Part shown: positions 15,521 to 21,169 of the stretch, piece after piece
Position numbering within the stretch: position 1 is the stretch's first letter
Layout of the letters: each line of letters starts with the position of its first letter
Assembly (NCBI GenBank): GCA_022710165.1
Contig: JAKLHL010000005.1
Location: forward strand, 1-21,169
Direction of reading: 5' to 3'
DNA from: Bdellovibrionales bacterium
Lineage (GTDB): Bacteria; Bdellovibrionota; JAFGOL01
DNA length: 21,169 nt
Made by a program: the position numbers and the translations under genes
Notes under the pieces: model-generated
Told to the model about the DNA's origin: nothing
Database searches by the model: none
Seen by the model: only the letters and a program-made list of their open reading frames with translations

Positions 15521-16680
15521 TCTATATTAGCGCCATCGCTATTTACTGCCTCGTTTTTTTGCTCCTTGGCATTTCTGCAGTAACAGCCTCTAAAATAAAG
15601 AAGAACATCAAAAGGGTAAGTTCTTTTGAGAGAAAGATACTCTGGAAACTACCATCTAAATATTCTTATATATATGGAGTATGCCCCTCCATGACCAAAA
15701 AGGTCCTGGCCAGAATAAAAGATAAAAAGATAGAGCAGGAATTACTTATAGTCCTAGACAACATCGGTGCTAATCTTGTCGGAGGTCTTAGCATTGTTGA
15801 CACCATAAGGTCTTTGATACCTAGGATAAAAGCACCTCTAAAGAACGAGCTAAGTATTTTTTTGATACTCCACAAAGAACACGGGACTATATCAGCGATA
15901 GAAAAAAGCATTGCCCGCAGTGAGAATCTTTTTGTTAAGATAATGTGGACCATACTTTTGACCTACTATCGCAACGGCGGCGCTGTAGGAGAGAACATAA
16001 AAAGACTCCACCACAGCCTCTATACCAGACTTAATATAAAGAGCCGCTTGAACGCTCAATTGATGCAAAACAAGGTCCAGATAATAGCCGGGGTGGCATT
16101 ACCGTATGTGTTGTTCATTGTTCTAAGCCTTTTATACCCGGAACTTATGTCACAAATACCGGGATCTTTGGTGGGCATAGGGATAATAATATCGGCGATA
16201 ATACTTCACACCATTGGTGTTATCTTTTTTATAAGGATAACAAGGTTCGATACCAGCGATGACTTAAACTCTGCCATGCTCTTTGAATATGTGTGTTTTT
16301 CAATAAAGAACGGGATATCTGTTCTAAGCGCCATAAACAGTGTAAAGGATTTTGGGATAGTGAATAAAGAGCTTTTAGCCTCAGCGATAAGATCAAGAAC
16401 GACCGCAGAGTTGATAGAGAACCTTGGCTCCCCTTTAAAACAGAACAACATGGACCTTCTGGCTATGCTTAAAAGAAGCCACGATCTTGGGACTCAAATA
16501 GCCGATGAACTCTCTTTTAAGGCCAGGGACATAATGGAAAAGCTAGAACAAAGGGCCCTAAGGTTCCAACAGCTGATAGCCGTTAAAGCACTCGTGCCAA
16601 TGTTGTTCTGCATATTCCCTGCAACATACTTAATGATATTAACGCCCATAATAGTTGAAATTAGCAATTCACAAATCTAG
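15517..16680 (+). CDS. TadB-TadC-like fusion: tandem type II secretion F domain membrane protein
   Basis: The 387-residue protein looks like two T2SSF platform domains in tandem. The N-terminal half (about 70-205) has LDNIGANLVGGLSIVDTI, YYRNGGAVGENIKRL and SRLNAQLMQNKVQIIAGVALP then YPELM, as in TadB. The C-terminal half (about 250-380) has SIKNGISVLSAI, RSHDLGTQIADELSFKARDI and KALVPMLFCIFPATYLMILTP, as in TadC. Membrane segments lie near residues 3-22, 187-207, 216-239 and 356-380. TadB and TadC form the inner-membrane platform of Flp/Tad pili, which pull with the ATPase TadA (not in the window). Pairing with comM suggests a DNA-uptake pilus. It could instead be a divergent GspF/PilC-type protein, but the helix layout fits Tad better. 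Confidence 0.72.
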   Translation: MIYISAIAIYCLVFLLLGISAVTASKIKKNIKRVSSFERKILWKLPSKYSYIYGVCPSMTKKVLARIKDKKIEQELLIVLDNIGANLVGGLSIVDTIRSLIPRIKAPLKNELSIFLILHKEHGTISAIEKSIARSENLFVKIMWTILLTYYRNGGAVGENIKRLHHSLYTRLNIKSRLNAQLMQNKVQIIAGVALPYVLFIVLSLLYPELMSQIPGSLVGIGIIISAIILHTIGVIFFIRITRFDTSDDLNSAMLFEYVCFSIKNGISVLSAINSVKDFGIVNKELLASAIRSRTTAELIENLGSPLKQNNMDLLAMLKRSHDLGTQIADELSFKARDIMEKLEQRALRFQQLIAVKALVPMLFCIFPATYLMILTPIIVEISNSQI

Positions 16681-16699
16681 TCGTTCAATGTAGACTAGA
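16676..16699. repeat. Inverted repeat (hairpin) at the tadBC stop codon
   Basis: TCTAGTC (16676-16682) and GACTAGA (16693-16699) form a perfect 7-bp inverted repeat with a 10-nt loop. The stop TAG (16678-16680) lies in the first arm. The second arm is followed by CCCACA, not a T run, so it is not a standard terminator. It lies in the short gap before the TSUP gene and could shape RNA stability or expression between the two. Confidence 0.45.
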
Positions 16700-16705
16700 C
16701 CCACA

Positions 16706-17464
16706 ATGATAAAAAGGATAATTCAGGCGCTGTTCGCATTTATAGCTGGTTTTGTCGGCGTTAACTTTGGTTTGGGCGGAGGCATAATACTCATACCCGT
16801 ACTTTTATATACTAATGTTAAATCAAGGCGAACTTCTGCTACCTCTATGGCCCTTATAATGTTCATCTCTTTATCTGGAGCATATCAGCACATAAATATC
16901 ACCAAGGCTTTTAGCATAAATAACGAGAATCTTTTGCTGCTTGGTCTGGGCATGGTAGGTGCAATGCTTGGGGCCTTCTTCTTAAAGAAGGCAAAGAACG
17001 ATACAGTGACTTGGCTTATAACCTTATACTTTGTAATCGTCGGTGGGATAATGCTTTTTAGCTCTTTATATAACGAAGTAGAATTTTTATATGAACTTCC
17101 TAATCAGGTTTACTGGCTCATGGGACTTCCAATAGCTTTCGTATCCAGCATACTGGGTATAGGTGGTGGAGCAATGCTTGCCCCTGCACTTATTTACGGT
17201 TTCCAGGCCGATCCAAAAACTGCAGTAGCTGTAACAATGCCTTTTATTTTCCTTCTTGCACTTACGACCACAACAATAAATATCGTAAATAAGTTAATAG
17301 ACTACAAAGCTTTCTTTATAATGCTGCCTTTTGCCTTGGCCGGTACATTATCTGCCATGTTCGTCTTCACCAACGTAAGCGATAGCATGATCCAAATAGG
17401 CATAGGCTCTTTAATGGTCATCAATGCTCTTGTAATGGCAATAAGGTCTTTTAGTAGATCTTGA
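16706..17464 (+). CDS. TSUP (TauE/SafE) family membrane exporter
   Basis: This 252-residue protein has about eight hydrophobic helices in two halves, each marked by a glycine-rich repeat: FGLGGGIILIPVLLYTNV in the first half and LGIGGGAMLAPALIYGF in the second, both followed by a (A/S)xxT(S/M) segment. TSUP proteins move sulfite, sulfoacetate or other small organosulfur anions, and the substrate cannot be read from sequence. It lies 25 nt after the TadBC-like gene on the same strand, with a hairpin between, so membership in that operon is uncertain. Its last 14 nt overlap the 3' end of murB, which converges from the other strand. Confidence 0.88.
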   Translation: MIKRIIQALFAFIAGFVGVNFGLGGGIILIPVLLYTNVKSRRTSATSMALIMFISLSGAYQHINITKAFSINNENLLLLGLGMVGAMLGAFFLKKAKNDTVTWLITLYFVIVGGIMLFSSLYNEVEFLYELPNQVYWLMGLPIAFVSSILGIGGGAMLAPALIYGFQADPKTAVAVTMPFIFLLALTTTTINIVNKLIDYKAFFIMLPFALAGTLSAMFVFTNVSDSMIQIGIGSLMVINALVMAIRSFSRS

Positions 17465-18314
17465 TCTCTTCGTGAAGTTTTATACCTGAATTCAGCTCAA
17501 CGCGTTTTTTAACTTCTTCTATTAGTCTTATTACATCTTCTGCTTTTGCGTTGTCGTAGTTAATTATAAAATTGGAGTGTTTGTCACTTACCATTGCACC
17601 GCCGATCCTAAAGCCGCAAAGTCCGGCATCCTTGATAAGTTCCCAGGCACCTTTGTTTGAATTCTCCGGGTTCTTAAAAACAGACCCGCAGGATGGATAT
17701 TCAAGAGGATGTTTCTTTTTTCTGTCCTCTACATACTCCTCGCATTGCTTTTGGACCTTAGAAGCGTCAGCCTTTTTTAGTTTAAAGGTACAGGAACATA
17801 TTACCGTGTTCTTTGGTATCCCAGAGCTTCTATATGCCCAGTTCATCGCATTACCTTTTATAGTGGTAGCGCCTTCTGTTGAACAAAGTTCTACCTCGTG
17901 AACAACATCTTTGGTCTCGCTCTTATAGGCCCCGCAGTTCATGGCCACGCCGCCTGCTACAAGCCCAGGTATGCCCGCCCAGAACTCAAGTCCGGAATAT
18001 CCTTTTTTAGAGCAATAGTTAACAAGGTCTTCTTTACTTACGCTGGCACCAGCCTTTATAAGCACAGTATCGTCTTTGGAAGGGACCTCTTTTATAGTAT
18101 CATCAACATAGCTAACGAACAGCCCGTCGTAGTTATTGTTTATAAGTATATTGGTCCCGCCGCTAAATGGAACTACTGGGATATCTTTTTTTGATGCATG
18201 TTTTAAGAGCTCAATAAGTTCTTTTGTATTATCCAGCTTCTTGAAATATTTAACTACACCTTTGGTCTTATAACCGGTCAAAGCACCAACGTCGTAATTA
18301 TTGATAAAGTCCAT
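17451..18314 (-). CDS. murB: UDP-N-acetylenolpyruvoylglucosamine reductase (MurB)
   Basis: The 287-residue FAD enzyme reduces the enolpyruvyl group of UDP-GlcNAc-enolpyruvate with NADPH to give UDP-MurNAc. The FAD-binding part has PVVPFSGGTNILI and SGLEFWAGIPGLVAGGVAMNCGAY; AYRSSG corresponds to the family's YRxS; CGSVFKNPE carries the catalytic serine; RIGGAMVSDKHSNFI and the ending GIKLHEEIKIY, with the catalytic glutamate, are all present. Its size fits the shorter type II form. It starts 1 nt after the murG stop (TAAGATG). It is the last gene of the cluster, and murC, which commonly lies between murG and murB, is absent here. The 3' end overlaps the TSUP gene on the other strand. Confidence 0.95.
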   Translation of the reverse strand: MDFINNYDVGALTGYKTKGVVKYFKKLDNTKELIELLKHASKKDIPVVPFSGGTNILINNNYDGLFVSYVDDTIKEVPSKDDTVLIKAGASVSKEDLVNYCSKKGYSGLEFWAGIPGLVAGGVAMNCGAYKSETKDVVHEVELCSTEGATTIKGNAMNWAYRSSGIPKNTVICSCTFKLKKADASKVQKQCEEYVEDRKKKHPLEYPSCGSVFKNPENSNKGAWELIKDAGLCGFRIGGAMVSDKHSNFIINYDNAKAEDVIRLIEEVKKRVELNSGIKLHEEIKIY

Positions 18315-18315
18315 C

Positions 18316-19383
18316 TTAAGAAAGTTCCTTTATCTTTTTAACTATATCTTTCTGGGCGAGTTTTCCTCTTACTTCCATCTTTCTTATCTTCTTCCTCATT
18401 TCATCCAACAATGAAGGCTTGTCCTTGAATTCCTTTAACCTATTGACTAGCTTTTGTGGGCCAAGGTCTTTTTGCTCAAGCATCACTGCACCGCCTGCAT
18501 CACACAAGAACTTTGCGTTGAAGTATTGGTGATTATCAGCAGCTGTAGGTAAAGGTATCAATATGGAAGGAAGGTCTGCGTTTATAAGTTCGAACACCGT
18601 AGAAGCACCAGATCTTGAAACGATGATATCAGCCTCGTCATATATCTTGTGTATGTCCAAGGTGTAGTCAAAGACCTGATATTCAAATTTAGCCTCTTTG
18701 TATGCTGTAAGAACGTTCTCAAGGTCGTACTTACCCGTCTGGTGATATACCTTTATATCCCCTATAGAGTTAAGCCCTTGTATAGAGGCTATGATGCAGT
18801 TATTTATAGCTCTTGCACCTTGCGAGCCTCCAAATACGAAGATCGTGAATGTTTTGTTAGTACTTTGCTTATCAGAAGGCTTTATTGATTCCCTGACAGG
18901 ATTTCCGTAAACAAGGACCTTGCTTTGATCTTTAAAGGTCTTTAACGGGAAAGCAGAGAATATAAGCTTTGCGAACCTGGAAAGTATCCTGTTTGTAAAA
19001 CCCATTACCGCATTTTGTTCAACCAGGAATATCTGTTTTTTTAACAAGGCTGAACTTAACACCACCGGCCCTGATGCAAAACCACCAACACCTATAACAG
19101 CGTCAGGCTTGAACTTTAAAAGTATCGTAAGGCTTTGGAGCATGGATATAGGTATAAGGAACATGGAGTATAAAAGCACTGGTACACTTTCTCTGTTAAG
19201 ACCTCTTGAGTTTATGAACTCTATCTTGTGGCCCGCCTTAGGTATTAGGTCTTTTTCTATTCCCCTTCTTGTACCTACGAACAATAGCTGTACATTAGGG
19301 TCCTGCTTTTTGAACTCATCCATTATCGCTATACCGGCGTTAACGTGACCCGCAGTTCCTCCACCGGCTATCATTATCCTCAT
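18316..19383 (-). CDS. murG: MurG, undecaprenyl-PP-MurNAc-pentapeptide GlcNAc transferase
   Basis: The 355-residue GT28 enzyme adds GlcNAc to lipid I to make lipid II on the inner face of the membrane. The N-terminal domain shows GGGTAGHVNAG (7-17), where the usual GGTGGH is GGTAGH, then GTRRGIEKDLIP and GVGGFASGPVVL. The C-terminal donor-binding domain shows FVFGGSQGARAIN, YHQTGK and SRSGASTVFELINADLPSIL followed by PTAADNHQYFNA. AAGGAG lies 9 nt before the ATG, which also overlaps the ftsW stop as ATGA. All signature blocks are intact and the length is normal. It belongs to the murD-ftsW-murG-murB run. Confidence 0.97.
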   Translation of the reverse strand: MRIMIAGGGTAGHVNAGIAIMDEFKKQDPNVQLLFVGTRRGIEKDLIPKAGHKIEFINSRGLNRESVPVLLYSMFLIPISMLQSLTILLKFKPDAVIGVGGFASGPVVLSSALLKKQIFLVEQNAVMGFTNRILSRFAKLIFSAFPLKTFKDQSKVLVYGNPVRESIKPSDKQSTNKTFTIFVFGGSQGARAINNCIIASIQGLNSIGDIKVYHQTGKYDLENVLTAYKEAKFEYQVFDYTLDIHKIYDEADIIVSRSGASTVFELINADLPSILIPLPTAADNHQYFNAKFLCDAGGAVMLEQKDLGPQKLVNRLKEFKDKPSLLDEMRKKIRKMEVRGKLAQKDIVKKIKELS

Positions 19384-20528
19384 TTGTCTATACTCCTTGA
19401 AACATTAAGTACTATCCCCATGAATCCCATGAAAGATATCAGCGCCGTACCTCCATAACTAACGAAAGGCAGTGCAAGTCCAGTAACTGGAAGAAGTCCA
19501 AGCACAACGCCTACGTTAAAGAGCACCTGGGTTGATATCATGAATATTATCCCGAACACCAAGAGCCTCGCAAAAAGGTCTTTAGCTTTCAAGGCTATCC
19601 TTATTCCCCTGTATATGAGTATGAAGAAAACGGCGAGTGTACCAAGCACCCCTATGAAACCGAACTCTTCTGCTATTACAGCAAATATAAAATCGTTGTG
19701 GGCCTCTGGAAGATACATTAGTTTTTGCATGCCTTGTCCAAATCCAGCGCCAAAAAAACCGCCGGAATAAAAAGCCATATACGACTGTATTATCTGCCAG
19801 CCGTTCCCCTCTGGGTCCTTCCATGGATCAAGGAAAGTGTTTATCCTGTCCATCCAGTAGTTGCCCGGGCTCGTCATCTGTTTATAGGCGACTATGGCTA
19901 TTATCGCCCCTATGCCAACTAATGCTATAAGACCAAAGTGTTTTAATCTGGCCCCTGCGGTAAAAAGTATACTGCCGGCAACAAGTGCTATCAACATCGT
20001 CGTACTAAGGTTTGGCTGTATAACAACAAGGCCAAGCATCGGTATCACAAAGAACATCGGTGTTATTATGAATTTTTTGAATGAATCCCTATGCTCGCTG
20101 TACTTGTAGTAATAGTTTGAAAGGAAAAGTATAACTGCATACTTTGCGAACTCTGATGTTTGGAAGCTTAAAGGCCCTATCCCTATCCAGCGCCTAGCAC
20201 CATGTGAAGCTCTGCCTACACCTGGTATAAGTGTCATTATCAAGAGGACCATGGTTATAGCGAATATCGGGAACACCCATTTTTGTAGTTTCTTATATTC
20301 AAGCTTGCCCATCAGCATCATCACGCCTATCCCTACTATCATGAAGAAGAAGTGCTTCTTTATGAAGAAAAAACGGTCGTGATGCAGTTCGCTGGCAGAA
20401 ACAAAGCTTGCGCTAAAGTCCATGACAAAGCCGAACAAGCAAAGGATCACCACACACAAGAAGAATACGTGGTCGACCTTGTTCTTGCCCTGTTCTAACT
20501 GTTCTTGCTGTTCTAACGAAAAATCCAC
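19380..20528 (-). CDS. ftsW: FtsW, SEDS-family peptidoglycan polymerase (GTG start)
   Basis: The 382-residue protein has about ten membrane helices and is the SEDS glycan polymerase working with a class B PBP at the division site. Signature segments are ARRWIGIGPLSFQTSEFAK (111-129), VIQPNLSTTML, WQIIQSYMAFYSGGFFGAGFG, LPEAHNDFIFAVIAEEFGF with the catalytic Asp279, and GLLPVTGLALPFVSYGGTA. It begins with GTG at 20528, 1 nt after the murD stop, with no ATG that would keep the tail. The cytoplasmic tail contains LEQQEQLEQ, coded by three imperfect 9-nt repeats (20490-20516). FtsW rather than RodA is chosen because of its place between murD and murG. Confidence 0.95.
   Translation of the reverse strand: MDFSLEQQEQLEQGKNKVDHVFFLCVVILCLFGFVMDFSASFVSASELHHDRFFFIKKHFFFMIVGIGVMMLMGKLEYKKLQKWVFPIFAITMVLLIMTLIPGVGRASHGARRWIGIGPLSFQTSEFAKYAVILFLSNYYYKYSEHRDSFKKFIITPMFFVIPMLGLVVIQPNLSTTMLIALVAGSILFTAGARLKHFGLIALVGIGAIIAIVAYKQMTSPGNYWMDRINTFLDPWKDPEGNGWQIIQSYMAFYSGGFFGAGFGQGMQKLMYLPEAHNDFIFAVIAEEFGFIGVLGTLAVFFILIYRGIRIALKAKDLFARLLVFGIIFMISTQVLFNVGVVLGLLPVTGLALPFVSYGGTALISFMGFMGIVLNVSRSIDK
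20490..20516 (-). repeat. Three imperfect 9-nt tandem repeats in the ftsW 5' end
   Basis: CTGTTCTAA, CTGTTCTTG and CTGTTCTAA follow one another on the plus strand and encode LEQ-QEQ-LEQ in the cytoplasmic tail of FtsW. The copies differ at two bases, so the repeat number could change by slippage without breaking the frame. Confidence 0.6.
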
Positions 20529-20529
20529 T

Positions 20530-21169
20530 TTAGAAGGTGTTAATTATCTCCTTATAGAGCTTCCCGCGTTCCTCTATCTTAGAGGACGCATCGGTCGGAC
20601 AACAGCCCGGCGAGTACAGTATTATATCATTGCATTTGGATTTTTGGTAAGCAAGAACAACTGCTTCCTCAAAAGTCCCTACAACAAAGGTCTCTGTACA
20701 ATCACCTATGGTCCTGTTCATCCTTTCCTTGGACTCTCCTATAAGGATGAGCGTTTTAACGTGCTTCTGGATATGAGGCATAAGCTCTTCATAGCTTTCG
20801 CCCCTGTCTTTGCCGCCAGCTATAAGTATCAAAGGTTTAATAAAGCTGGAAAGCGACCTTATCAGGCCCTTTACAGTGCTTACCCTTGCGTCGTTATAAA
20901 AGAACACGCTGTTCTTTTTCTGGACGAACTCAAGCCTGTGTTCTACACCGGCAAAATTATCTATCACATATTCAACGGCTGAATCTTGAGCACCAAAGTG
21001 CTTAGCGGTAAATACGGCAGCCATCATGTTGTCTTTGTTAAAACTTCCCCTAAGCCTCATGTTCTCTATGTTGTATTGAAGTGTGTCTTTTGGCCTCTTT
21101 ACCATGATCTTGTTGTCTTTCATATATACAGCGCCGTTCTTATAATTCTCAAGATCGCTCTCGTTAAAG
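20530..21169 (-). CDS. murD: MurD-like Mur ligase (partial, N-terminus off window)
   Basis: The last 212 residues are visible; an open frame continues to the right edge (FNESDLENYKNG before the in-frame ATG at 21123, which is internal). MurD adds glutamate to UDP-MurNAc-L-Ala using ATP. Visible blocks are GSFNKDNMMAA from the ATPase domain, GVEHRLEFV, FFYNDARVS, LIAGGKDRG, TLILIGES and the C-terminal SPGCCPTD then KIEERGKLYKEII. Context (next to ftsW and murG) and GVEHRLE support MurD. However, the usual NDSKATN reads NDARVST and the usual SPACAS reads SPGCCP, so residues known to hold D-Glu differ. It may be a divergent MurD with altered amino-acid choice. The stop lies 1 nt before the ftsW GTG. 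Confidence 0.87.
   Translation of the reverse strand, partial: FNESDLENYKNGAVYMKDNKIMVKRPKDTLQYNIENMRLRGSFNKDNMMAAVFTAKHFGAQDSAVEYVIDNFAGVEHRLEFVQKKNSVFFYNDARVSTVKGLIRSLSSFIKPLILIAGGKDRGESYEELMPHIQKHVKTLILIGESKERMNRTIGDCTETFVVGTFEEAVVLAYQKSKCNDIILYSPGCCPTDASSKIEERGKLYKEIINTF

Noticed and set aside
15517..16680. Calling the tandem T2SSF protein GspF or PilC.
   Set aside because: Those proteins have a different spacing of soluble and membrane parts; the first half ends in two helices and the second half ends in a TadC-like hydrophobic segment.
20422..20982. A 186-codon open frame on the plus strand opposite murD and ftsW.
   Set aside because: It lies wholly antisense to two clearly conserved genes, shows no domain signature, and runs through their coding frames as a mirror of codon bias.
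1..21169. CRISPR arrays, tRNA or rRNA genes, insertion sequences and attachment sites.
   Set aside because: No spaced direct repeats, cloverleaf-like stretches, transposase genes or long terminal repeats were seen anywhere in the window.

Overview
The window comes from a moderately AT-rich bacterial chromosome. It is tightly packed: gene ends often overlap as ATGA, Shine-Dalgarno sites look like AAGGAG/AGGAGG, and ATA, AGA and AGG codons are common. A WaaL/Wzy-type membrane protein, a PMT/ArnT-like transferase and nonulosonic-acid sugars suggest a diderm cell surface. The organism cannot be named from the sequence. The codon style and gene mix would fit an uncultured or candidate-phylum bacterium, but that is only an inference.

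Region 1 (1-9481, minus strand) is one continuous ten-gene cluster that probably runs from a single promoter at about 9534-9562. In transcription order it encodes an EPS-type MarR regulator fused to a Rossmann domain, a WbpE-type sugar aminotransferase, RmlA, LegB, LegC, an MBOAT acyltransferase, an SGNH-like partner, a NeuD/PglD-type acetyltransferase (LegH-like), a NeuB-type synthase (LegI-like) and the start of a NeuC/LegG epimerase cut by the window edge. LegB, LegC, LegH, LegG and LegI together form the legionaminic acid route from nucleotide-GlcNAc. The CMP-transferase LegF is expected just beyond the left edge. The MBOAT/SGNH pair sits inside the Leg genes and probably O-acylates the product.

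Region 2 (9482-9663) is the 182-bp divergent control region. It has a good sigma70-like promoter firing left and a perfect 8-bp inverted repeat flanking the -35 box. Region 3 (9664-13027, plus strand) encodes a polyprenyl-phosphate sugar synthase, a PMT/ArnT-like transferase and an O-antigen ligase/polymerase-like protein, a small lipid-linked sugar module.

Region 4 (13024-17464) holds ispA (prenyl diphosphate synthase, minus strand), then on the plus strand comM and, overlapping it by 4 bp, a protein that looks like TadB fused to TadC, followed by a TSUP-family exporter. Region 5 (17451-21169, minus strand) is a division and cell-wall run, murD (partial)-ftsW-murG-murB, with murC absent from its usual place between murG and murB. 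IspA (polyprenyl precursors), the lipid-linked sugar genes and the Mur/FtsW genes all draw on polyprenyl-phosphate carriers.

No tRNA, rRNA, CRISPR array, insertion sequence or clear rho-independent terminator was seen, and no gene-free stretch exceeds 300 bp. The most notable points are the ComM + TadB-TadC operon, the sensor-like regulator with its palindrome, the acylation pair inside the Leg operon and the altered substrate-site motifs of MurD.
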